Shown here: positions 1 through 6,573 of the stretch, in pieces
Layout: every line of letters starts with the position of its first letter
Numbering within the stretch: the stretch's first letter is position 1
Assembly: GCA_964484255.1 (NCBI GenBank)
Contig: CAZAEH010000027.1
Coordinates: 1-19,013, forward strand
Direction: 5' to 3'
Origin: UBA6215 sp964484255
Lineage (GTDB): Bacteria; Omnitrophota; Gorgyraeia; Pluralincolimonadales; Pluralincolimonadaceae
Length of the DNA: 19,013 nt
Program-made: the position numbers and the translations under genes
The notes under the pieces: generated by a model
Told to the model about the DNA's origin: nothing
What the model saw: only the letters and a program-made list of their open reading frames with translations
Databases searched by the model: none

Positions 1-2124
1 AATAAGCTGGAAGTCGATCTCCAAGGGCTCAATTCGGATTTGGCTACTTCACAATCGAGGCTTGCCTTCCTCGAAGACCTTAAGGCTAAATATGAAGGTT
101 TTTCGCTTGGAGTAAAGACCGTCTTGAAGGAAGTGGAAAAGGGTTCGCCTGTATCAGAGGGCGTGATCGGTGTCGTTGCCGACCTTATTGAGCCATTCCA
201 GGGCTACGACGGTGTGGTCGAGGCGGCACTTGGGGACATGGTCCAGGCAGTCATAGTAAAAGATAAGGATACCGCAAAGAGGCTGATAAGATTCCTTGAT
301 GAAAGTTCTTTGGGCAGGGCAACTTTCATACCGCTTGAGGGCATCAACAGGCCTGAAAAGGGCAGTGATATAATGAATTATATCAAAGCGGGCGAGAATA
401 TTAAGCCGGTGATAGATTATATGCTCAGGAATACCTTTCTTGCCGAAGACCTTGAAACCGCTTTTTCCGCTGCAGGCGATAATGCGAACGCCAGGTTCAT
501 TACGAGGAACGGCGAGGTTGTGGAAAAAGGGCTTTCAACTGGCGGCAAGATACCGAAGGCCGAAGGTTTCGGGCTTATCGGCAGGGATGCCAAGATAAAG
601 GAACTCAGGATAAGCACCGAGAACCTTAAGGTGCGGACCGAGAGCGCAGTCAGGGAACTCGGGGAAAAGAAACAGACAAGAGACACTCTCGAAGCCGATA
701 CAAAGACGGTTGCTGAACAGATACACAGGATACAGATAGATAACGCCAATAAGATCAGCGAAAAGGCCGGTCTTGATGACGCCATGACCAAGCTTACCGA
801 CGAAGAATCCCTGCTTAATCTCGAGCTCGATGAAGTAAAGTCGGAGATCGATACTTATGCTTCCAAGGAAGAGGAATTGAAGAAGGAGCTGGTTACCCTT
901 AACGACGAGGATTTTAAGGTCCAGGAAACGATAAAGTCCAACCAGGAGACGATATCCGTAAAGCTCAAGGAAAGAGAGGATACCCTTGTGCTCATTACCC
1001 AGCTTAAGACAGAGCTGGACCTGCTAAAGGACAAAGAGACTTCCGTGATAAATGCCCTTACAATGATGGGGCGCTCCCTCGAGGATGAGAAGACAGGTTA
1101 TTTTGCAAAGGAGAGGGAACTGGAAGATTCCAAAGGCAGGATTACCGAGCTTGTCTCTGAATCGGATGTGTTGTCAAAGAGGAACGATGAATTACTTGTC
1201 CTTAAAGCTTCCGCCGAGTCTGATTCCCAGAAGATAGTGGAGGAGCGCAGGATGATAAGCGATACTATCGCCCATCTGGAATCGGAGGTCAGGGAGAACC
1301 AGAAGTCCCTTAATGACCTTAGCGGACGCATACATGTGCTTGAAGTGAGGTCTACCGAGTTTGGCTACAAGAGGTCCAGCATAAAGGACAGGCTGCTGCA
1401 GGTATATAAGGTAGAGACAGACCTTGACCAGGTCGAGGCCCCTGCAGATATCAATTGGGAAGAGACGAACGCGAAGATGGAGTCGCTTCGTGAAAAGTTA
1501 GAGCAGATGGGTCCGGTAAACCTTGTCGCGATAGACGAGCACAAGGAACTGCAGGAGCGTTTTACGTTCCTGACCACACAGCAACAGGACCTTTTGGCCG
1601 CCAAGGATGACCTGCATAAGGCCATAAATAAGCTTAACAGGACAACCCGCGAGATGTTCATTGAGACTTTCCAGAAGATCCAGGCGGAATTCAGGGACAT
1701 GTTCAGGCTTTTGTTCGGAGGCGGAGACGCGGAACTTTTATTGATAGACCAGGAGGATATACTTGAGAGCGGTATAGAGATCATAGCCAGGCCTCCCGGG
1801 AAGAAGCCGCAGTCGATATCACTGCTTTCCGGCGGCGAGAGGTCGATGACCGCCATCGCGCTGTTATTCTCGATATTCAAAGTAAAGCCGAGCCCGTTCT
1901 GCGTGATGGATGAGATGGATGCGGCCCTTGATGAGGCGAATATAGACAGGTTCTGCAGGGTGCTTCGTGATTTCGTTAAGACATCACAGTTCATAATAAT
2001 AACACATAACAAGAAGACGATTTCGGTTGCCGACGTCATGTATGGCATAACAATGGAGGAGTCGGGTGTATCGAAGATCGTTTCCGTTAAGTTTTCACAG
2101 GAACTGGAAGCGAAGACAGCCTGA
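1..2124 (+). CDS. smc: Chromosome segregation protein SMC, C-terminal part (5' end outside window)
   Basis: This is the ATPase of the SMC condensin complex (with ScpA/ScpB), which compacts and segregates the nucleoid. The reading frame is open from base 1, so the gene starts upstream and the N-terminal Walker A half is missing. Visible in order are the end of the first coiled coil, an SMC hinge (about codons 54-183, with GVIGVVADLI and a Gly-rich end near GGKIP), a long Glu/Lys-rich second coiled coil, and the C-terminal ATPase head. The head has the ABC signature LSGGER at 1825-1842, the Walker B segment FCVMDEMDAALDEAN starting at 1897, and a late ITHNKKT motif. About 707 codons are present of a family that is usually 1100-1200 residues. 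It converges on the minus-strand cyclase gene with 26 bases between stops. Identity is secure; only the start is unknown. Confidence 0.96.
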   Translation, partial: NKLEVDLQGLNSDLATSQSRLAFLEDLKAKYEGFSLGVKTVLKEVEKGSPVSEGVIGVVADLIEPFQGYDGVVEAALGDMVQAVIVKDKDTAKRLIRFLDESSLGRATFIPLEGINRPEKGSDIMNYIKAGENIKPVIDYMLRNTFLAEDLETAFSAAGDNANARFITRNGEVVEKGLSTGGKIPKAEGFGLIGRDAKIKELRISTENLKVRTESAVRELGEKKQTRDTLEADTKTVAEQIHRIQIDNANKISEKAGLDDAMTKLTDEESLLNLELDEVKSEIDTYASKEEELKKELVTLNDEDFKVQETIKSNQETISVKLKEREDTLVLITQLKTELDLLKDKETSVINALTMMGRSLEDEKTGYFAKERELEDSKGRITELVSESDVLSKRNDELLVLKASAESDSQKIVEERRMISDTIAHLESEVRENQKSLNDLSGRIHVLEVRSTEFGYKRSSIKDRLLQVYKVETDLDQVEAPADINWEETNAKMESLREKLEQMGPVNLVAIDEHKELQERFTFLTTQQQDLLAAKDDLHKAINKLNRTTREMFIETFQKIQAEFRDMFRLLFGGGDAELLLIDQEDILESGIEIIARPPGKKPQSISLLSGGERSMTAIALLFSIFKVKPSPFCVMDEMDAALDEANIDRFCRVLRDFVKTSQFIIITHNKKTISVADVMYGITMEESGVSKIVSVKFSQELEAKTA

Positions 2125-2130
2125 AACAGT

Positions 2131-2157
2131 AGCGCTTGGAAGGATAAGCGTTATTTT
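2131..2157 (+). terminator. Possible terminator of smc
   Basis: A 7-bp stem (AGCGCTT with AAGCGTT, one G-T pair) has an 8-base loop and is followed by ATTTTG. It lies between the convergent smc and cyclase genes and overlaps the cyclase stop codon. The T tract is short, so this is only a moderate intrinsic terminator candidate. Confidence 0.4.
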
Positions 2158-3320
2158 GACCTGTAGACGCAGACTCTATTTTTCCCCGTTCTTTTTGCTT
2201 CGTACAACGCCATGTCAGCCAAATAGATCAGTTTTTCTTTATCGAGCGCGTCTTCAGGGTAGGTAGCTATACCGGCGCTTATGGTAAGGTTCTTGGTGGG
2301 CTGCACTTCCTGGCCTTTGAATTGGAAACCTTCTATGGCCTGCCTGAGCACTTCCCCGATCTGGTAAGCCGGGTCCTTTGATATACCGGGAAGGACTACC
2401 GCAAATTCCTCTCCGCCGTAGCGGGAAACAGTCCCTTTCCCGTCACAGGTGGCTTTCAATATCCTCGCGACATCCCTAAGGAGTTGGTCACCCATTTGAT
2501 GGCCAAGGGTATCATTGTAGTTCTTAAAGTTATCTATATCGAACATTATCAGCGAAAGCGGTTTCTTGGACTCGTAGGCTTTTTTCAGGTCTTCTGTAAG
2601 AGAATACTGGAAATAACCGTGGTTCCACAGGCGCGTGAGCATATCTGTATTCGCCTGGTGGACAGTCTCCTCGTAGAGGCGCGAGTTCTCGATCGCCAGG
2701 CCTGCATGGTTAGCGAACATCGTCAGTGTCCTTATGTCATCCTTACCTATGGGTTTTTTCGTGAATATGTTATCGGCAAGGATAAGTCCTATTACCTTGT
2801 CTTTTGCCCTTAGGGGTACGGTCACGAAGTACTGGGTCTTAAGGGATTTTAAAACGTGATCGGCCTCGATGTTCTGCCTGGTGGATTCGTTGGTTATCTC
2901 AAAACTCATGCCTTCAAGGACGGTCATGGCCAGGACACCGGCATCTTCGCGAAGGGGAACCCTTATGCTGCGGACTATCTTATCGAGTTCGGAGATCCCT
3001 TTTTTATAAAAACTGTACGCTGATATAAGGTCCTCAAGCGTCATCTGCTCCGAGGCGATCCTGCCCCATATACGTCCGGCTTCCTCTTCAGAATGAGGGC
3101 CAATGCCCATCCTACCCTCGATAACGTGCTCTGCCTCATTTACGAGGAAGAGCATAGCCCTGTTGAATCCCAAGCCTTCATGGGAGGTCACACCCGTCAG
3201 GATGATAAAAAGTATCTCATCCAGGTTGAGCGTTGAGCGCATAGCATTGCCGATCTCATAGAATATGGTCAGCTCTGCGCGAATCCTGTCAAGCATCTCT
3301 TGAAGCGATTTCTTTTCCAT
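2151..3320 (-). CDS. GAF-GGDEF diguanylate cyclase
   Basis: Predicted to make cyclic di-GMP from two GTP. The 389 residues carry no signal peptide or membrane segment, so it should be cytoplasmic. Residues about 15-215 form a GAF-type sensor domain (FYEIGNAMRSTLNLDEIL near the start, ending in ANHAGLAIENSRLYEE). The GGDEF domain spans about 220-389, with DMLTRLWNHGYF, the metal-binding FDIDNFKNYND and the active-site loop YGGEEF at 301-306, so the catalytic signature is intact. The position of the RxxD inhibitory site, five residues before GGEEF, reads DGKG, so classical product inhibition is not expected. The gene stands alone on the minus strand, divergent from the riboflavin operon. A good promoter ends only 9 bases before the ATG and there is no Shine-Dalgarno sequence. 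The ligand of the GAF domain cannot be read from the sequence. Confidence 0.93.
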   Translation of the reverse strand: MEKKSLQEMLDRIRAELTIFYEIGNAMRSTLNLDEILFIILTGVTSHEGLGFNRAMLFLVNEAEHVIEGRMGIGPHSEEEAGRIWGRIASEQMTLEDLISAYSFYKKGISELDKIVRSIRVPLREDAGVLAMTVLEGMSFEITNESTRQNIEADHVLKSLKTQYFVTVPLRAKDKVIGLILADNIFTKKPIGKDDIRTLTMFANHAGLAIENSRLYEETVHQANTDMLTRLWNHGYFQYSLTEDLKKAYESKKPLSLIMFDIDNFKNYNDTLGHQMGDQLLRDVARILKATCDGKGTVSRYGGEEFAVVLPGISKDPAYQIGEVLRQAIEGFQFKGQEVQPTKNLTISAGIATYPEDALDKEKLIYLADMALYEAKRTGKNRVCVYRSK

Positions 3321-3329
3321 GATGGGCTA

Positions 3330-3358
3330 ATGATACCCCAAGAAGGGGGCTTTGTCAA
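3330..3358 (-). promoter_or_regulatory. Sigma70-type promoter of the diguanylate cyclase gene
   Basis: On the minus strand a consensus -35 TTGACA (3358-3353), a 17-base spacer and -10 TATCAT (3335-3330) are visible. Transcription would start near 3323, about three bases before the ATG at 3320. The spacer holds a short CCCC/GGGG inverted repeat. Box positions are read directly; activity is inferred. Confidence 0.7.
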
Positions 3359-3390
3359 GGTTGCCCCTAGGTGCCTGTGGCCTTGACAAA
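3351..3390. repeat. Inverted repeat formed by two divergent -35 regions
   Basis: TTTGTCAAGG at 3351-3360 and its exact complement CCTTGACAAA at 3381-3390 are separated by 20 bases. Each arm contains the -35 box of one of the two divergent promoters, so the repeat may be two promoters using the same favoured -35 context, or an operator shared by both. Confidence 0.7.
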
Positions 3391-3411
3391 AGGTCCTGTT
3401 TGGTATAAAAT
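3383..3411 (+). promoter_or_regulatory. Sigma70-type promoter of the riboflavin operon
   Basis: TTGACA (3383-3388, perfect -35), a 17-base spacer and TAAAAT (3406-3411, five of six matches to the -10 consensus). The predicted start near 3418 falls at the first base of the FMN riboswitch, which supports the call. Confidence 0.8.
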
Positions 3412-3417
3412 TGTCTT

Positions 3418-3576
3418 GTTCTTCGGGAGGGGTGAAATTCCCCACTGGCAGTCAGGCCTCGCAAAAATGAGGCCAAGCCTGCGAGTCTTCGGCCGATTTG
3501 CTTCGCAAATCAATACGCCTGGGACAGATCCTGGGAAGTTCAGGAGCCAATAGTTAAAGTCTAGATGAGAGAAGAC
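3418..3576 (+). promoter_or_regulatory. FMN riboswitch (RFN element)
   Basis: An RNA aptamer that binds FMN and controls the riboflavin operon downstream. The conserved RFN blocks are present in order: CTTCGGG (3421-3427); the GGGG-TGAAATT-CCCC hairpin (3429-3443) followed by ACTGGCAGT; a GGC...GCC helix and GCGAGTC; a variable hairpin around GATTTG-CTTCG-CAAATC; CTGGGACAGATCCTGGGAAGTTCAGGAGCCAATAGT read as its several conserved parts; and the closing block AAGTCTAGATGAGAGAAGA. The outer P1 helix pairs TCTTC (3420-3424) with GAAGA (3571-3575). It sits between a promoter and an intrinsic terminator, ahead of ribBA, the standard arrangement for FMN control by termination. Confidence 0.95.
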
Positions 3577-3620
3577 GCATCACGGCAGTGCTATTTGCCA
3601 TATTGCGCGGAATACCGTTA

Positions 3621-3648
3621 TCCCGAAGGTTCGCCTTCGGGATTTTTT
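3621..3648 (+). terminator. Intrinsic terminator of the FMN riboswitch
   Basis: A perfect 9-bp stem (TCCCGAAGG with CCTTCGGGA) capped by a stable TTCG tetraloop is followed by six T and then GTTT. It lies 45 bases after the aptamer and just before the ribBA Shine-Dalgarno, so it is the expected expression platform: FMN-bound RNA terminates here. Its left arm can also pair with 3420-3428 at the 5' edge of the aptamer (eight Watson-Crick pairs and one G-U), a possible antiterminator. Confidence 0.92.
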
Positions 3649-3662
3649 GTTTAAGGAGAAAA

Positions 3663-4862
3663 ATGCTCAATACCATCAAGCAAGCGATCGAAGATATCAG
3701 GAAAGGTAAAATGGTCATCGTCATTGATGACGAGGACAGGGAGAACGAGGGCGATCTTCTTATGGCCGCCGAATTCGTTACCCCGGATGCCATAAATTTC
3801 ATGGCTAAATTCGGCCGGGGGCTTGTCTGTGTGCCTATGGAAGAAAAGAGGCTTAATACCCTCGGCATCGAAGTATTATCGGAAGCAGGGGGAGGTAATT
3901 TCAATACCGGATGGGCGATGTCGATAGACCTGAAAGAGGGCGTCACTACCGGGATCTCGGCCCAGGATAGGGCCAGGACGATAAAGGCCCTTGCGGATCC
4001 TCGGTCGCAACCGGATGATTTCAGCCGGCCCGGGCATATATTCCCACTAAGGGCTAAGGAAGGCGGTGTTTTGGTCAGGACAGGCCATACCGAGGCCGCA
4101 GTAGACCTGGCAAAACTTGCTAAGTTAAAACCGGTCGGTGTGATATGCGAAATAATGAATGACGACGGCACGATGGCGCGTACGCCGCAACTGAAAGTTT
4201 TTGCGAAGAAACACGGGCTCAAGATCTGCACCATAGCCGATCTGATCAAATACAGGATGGCTTCCGAGAAGCTCGTCCGCCTTGTTGAGGAGACGCCGCT
4301 TCCCACTGAGTTCGGGGAGTTCAGGCTGATGCTGTATGAATCCTTGATCGACAGGAAAGTCCATGTTGCCCTGGTTATGGGTAAATTGTCGGACAGACCT
4401 GCCCTTGTAAGGGTACATTCTGAATGCCTGACCGGCGATGTCTTTGGTTCTATGCGTTGCGATTGCGGAGGTCAGCTCAGGAGTGCGCTTTCCATGATAA
4501 GTAAGGAAGGCCGCGGCGTGCTGCTCTATATGAGGCAGGAAGGCAGGGGCATAGGTCTGGAGAACAAGATCAGGGCCTACGCACTTCAGGATAAGGGTCT
4601 CGATACGGTCGAGGCGAATAACGCCCTGGGATTTGACGCAGACCTCAGGGACTACGGCATCGGCGCGCAGATACTCGCGGACCTGGGACTCAGGAAGATA
4701 CGCTTACTGACCAATAATCCCCAGAAGATAGTCGGCCTGGAAGGTTACGGGTTAAAAGTAGCGGAGAGGGTCCATATCGAGATGCAGCCTAACCCGAAGA
4801 ACGCGAGGTATCTCAGGACGAAGAAGGAAAAACTTGGTCATGTACTAAGGAAGGTAAAATAA
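3663..4862 (+). CDS. ribBA: Bifunctional 3,4-dihydroxy-2-butanone-4-phosphate synthase / GTP cyclohydrolase II
   Basis: Supplies both starting branches of riboflavin synthesis: ribulose 5-phosphate to dihydroxybutanone phosphate (RibB) and GTP to the diaminopyrimidine (RibA). The start is the ATG at 3663, behind AAGGAG at 3653-3658. A longer frame reaches upstream but would run through the terminator and riboswitch. The protein is 399 residues. RibB covers about 1-200, with acidic motif DDEDRENEGD at 22-31, PGHIFPLRAKEGGVLVR and the RTGHTEAAVDL substrate loop. RibA covers about 205-399, with the zinc site C-x10-C-x-C at Cys255, Cys266 and Cys268, RQEGRGIGLENKIRAY at 291-306 and LLTNNPQK. Both catalytic halves look complete. 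It is the first gene of the operon and is directly controlled by the FMN riboswitch. Confidence 0.97.
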   Translation: MLNTIKQAIEDIRKGKMVIVIDDEDRENEGDLLMAAEFVTPDAINFMAKFGRGLVCVPMEEKRLNTLGIEVLSEAGGGNFNTGWAMSIDLKEGVTTGISAQDRARTIKALADPRSQPDDFSRPGHIFPLRAKEGGVLVRTGHTEAAVDLAKLAKLKPVGVICEIMNDDGTMARTPQLKVFAKKHGLKICTIADLIKYRMASEKLVRLVEETPLPTEFGEFRLMLYESLIDRKVHVALVMGKLSDRPALVRVHSECLTGDVFGSMRCDCGGQLRSALSMISKEGRGVLLYMRQEGRGIGLENKIRAYALQDKGLDTVEANNALGFDADLRDYGIGAQILADLGLRKIRLLTNNPQKIVGLEGYGLKVAERVHIEMQPNPKNARYLRTKKEKLGHVLRKVK

Positions 4863-4875
4863 AAGGGAGGGTAAG

Positions 4876-5340
4876 ATGGTCAAGACGATCGAAGGGCAGT
4901 TGATCGCGAAAGGCAAGAAATTCGCGATAGTTATTTCGAGATTCAATGATTTTATCTCGAAAAGGCTTTTGGAGGGCGCCGTCGACACACTTACGAGGCA
5001 CGGGGCCAAAGAGGCGGAGATAGAGGCGGTTTGGGTGCCGGGTTCGTTCGAGATACCTGTTGTCGCCAACAGGCTTGCGAAGTCGAAGAAATTCGACGCT
5101 GTATTATGCCTTGGGGCGATAATAAAGGGTTCAACCCCCCATTTCGAGTATGTATCCAGCGAAGCCGCAAAAGGCGTCGCCAAGGTATCTATCGATACAG
5201 GTGTACCTGTCATATTCGGGGTTATAACAGCCGATAACCTGGAACAGGCCATAGAGCGTGCCGGGACGAAGGACGGCAATAAAGGACGCGATGCCGCCGT
5301 ATCCGCTATAGAGATGGCTAACCTCCTAGAGAATATCTAG
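4876..5340 (+). CDS. ribH: 6,7-dimethyl-8-ribityllumazine synthase
   Basis: Condenses dihydroxybutanone phosphate with the ribitylaminouracil to give lumazine, the penultimate riboflavin step. The 154-residue length is normal for the family, which usually forms 60-subunit shells or pentamers. Visible motifs are the N-terminal FAIVISRFNDFI, VWVPGSFEIPVVA at about 52-64, the phosphate/substrate loop LGAIIKGSTPHFEYV with the catalytic His at 89, and GVITADNLEQAIERAG near the C-terminus. It starts 13 bases after ribBA behind GGGAGG at a suitable distance, and ends two bases before nusB. Confidence 0.97.
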   Translation: MVKTIEGQLIAKGKKFAIVISRFNDFISKRLLEGAVDTLTRHGAKEAEIEAVWVPGSFEIPVVANRLAKSKKFDAVLCLGAIIKGSTPHFEYVSSEAAKGVAKVSIDTGVPVIFGVITADNLEQAIERAGTKDGNKGRDAAVSAIEMANLLENI

Positions 5341-5342
5341 AG

Positions 5343-5765
5343 ATGAGAAAGAGGACCCAGGCGCGTGAATGCGCGTTGCAGATACTCTACCAGGTTGATA
5401 TCAGGAAAGACCCGGTCGATAAGCTTTTCCTTGATTTTTGGAGAGAGAATGAAGCCGAAGCGGAGGTCTCAGACTTCGCCAACTCACTGGTTATAGGGGC
5501 GCTTAAGAACTTGAAAGAGATAGACGAAACCATCTCGACCTACGCCAGCAATTGGAAACTTAACCGTATGGCGGTCATAGACAGGAATGTTTTGAGGCTG
5601 GCTACTTATGAGTTGCTGTTCTGTCCTGATATTCCCCAAAAGGTTTCCATAAACGAGGCGGTGGACCTGGCAAAGAAATTCGGCGATATGGAATCAGGCA
5701 AATTCGTGAACGGCATACTAGACAAGATCAGCAAGGAAGAGGTAAAGGGTGGAAAGACGGGCTGA
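5343..5765 (+). CDS. nusB: Transcription antitermination factor NusB
   Basis: NusB binds boxA RNA with S10 (NusE) and supports antitermination on rRNA operons. The 140-residue all-helical protein has the family landmarks: RECALQILYQVD near the N-terminus, NRMAVIDRNVLRLATYELLF in the middle, and INEAVDLAKKFGD-SGKFVNGILDKI at the C-terminus. It follows ribH by two bases and its last 17 bases overlap the PHP gene. A ribH-nusB pair is a common arrangement in bacteria. Here nusB is embedded in the riboflavin operon, so at least part of its transcription should depend on the FMN riboswitch unless an internal promoter exists; I saw none. Confidence 0.96.
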   Translation: MRKRTQARECALQILYQVDIRKDPVDKLFLDFWRENEAEAEVSDFANSLVIGALKNLKEIDETISTYASNWKLNRMAVIDRNVLRLATYELLFCPDIPQKVSINEAVDLAKKFGDMESGKFVNGILDKISKEEVKGGKTG

Positions 5766-6573
5766 CCTCCACGTCCACACCAACCTCTCCGACGGGACTT
5801 TTACGCCGAGGGAAGTAGTCGAGAATGCCAGGAATGCGGGCCTTTCGTGCATAGCCATCACTGACCATGACTGTGTTGACGGGGTAGAACCAGCCCGCAG
5901 GACCGCAGGGAAAAAAGGTCCCGAGATAATTGCCGGCGTAGAGATGACCGCGCAGGAGGCGGGCAGGGAAGTCCATATCCTTGGGTACTTTCCTGATCTG
6001 GAAGACTCGCATTTCCGGAACAGGCTCGAAGCGATCAGGAAAAAAAGGATCGACAGGGTATACAGGATATTAGAGAAATTAAAAAAATATAACATCATCC
6101 TCAAGCCCGAAGAGGTCTTTAGGGTTAGCGGCCCGGGATCCGTAGGAAGGATGCATATAGCTTCTGTCATGGAAGACAAGGGCTATGTCTCTTCGATCAA
6201 AGAGGCTTTCTCGAGATATATCGGTGACAAAGGGCCTTGCTATGCTCCTCACTACGAGATCACGGTAAAAGAAGCCATAGCCGAACTAAAGAAAGTCGGT
6301 TCCGTAGTCGTATATGCCCATCCCCAGTTGATGGGAGGAACGGACCTGGTACCTAAATTCGCAAAGTACGGTCTCGATGGCATAGAGGTCTACCATTCCG
6401 AACAATCTAAGGCGGTATCTAAGAGGCTCGCGGAGCTGGCTAATGATAAAGGCCTGCTGATTACGGGAGGTTCCGACTGCCACGGCGCGAACAAAGGCAG
6501 GATGCTGATGGGAACGGTCACTATTCCCTACAGTCTTGTGGAAAAATTAAAAGAATGCGCGAAGAAGACATAA
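5749..6573 (+). CDS. PHP-domain metal-dependent phosphoesterase (TrpH/YciV type)
   Basis: A 274-residue PHP-fold enzyme expected to hydrolyse phosphate esters with a two- or three-metal site. Metal ligands are intact: HVH at 8-10, Asp15, ITDHD with His40, GVEMT with Glu65, VHILGY with His76, AHPQ with His191, and SDCHG with Asp243 and His245. A lysine-rich insertion at about 95-175 forms the usual cap of the TrpH/YciV branch. Known members include 3',5'-nucleoside bisphosphate phosphatase/RNase AM, and the fold also includes histidinol phosphatase. The GTG start at 5749 lies behind GAGGT and overlaps nusB by 17 bases; the 3' end overlaps ribD by 19 bases. This tight embedding suggests a role linked to riboflavin synthesis, possibly the unassigned pyrimidine phosphatase, but that is inference. 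Confidence 0.92.
   Translation: MERRADLHVHTNLSDGTFTPREVVENARNAGLSCIAITDHDCVDGVEPARRTAGKKGPEIIAGVEMTAQEAGREVHILGYFPDLEDSHFRNRLEAIRKKRIDRVYRILEKLKKYNIILKPEEVFRVSGPGSVGRMHIASVMEDKGYVSSIKEAFSRYIGDKGPCYAPHYEITVKEAIAELKKVGSVVVYAHPQLMGGTDLVPKFAKYGLDGIEVYHSEQSKAVSKRLAELANDKGLLITGGSDCHGANKGRMLMGTVTIPYSLVEKLKECAKKT

Noticed and set aside
3588..3662. Longer in-frame extension of ribBA upstream of 3663
   Set aside because: It would be translated through the riboswitch terminator; the ATG at 3663 has an ideal AAGGAG and matches the family start.
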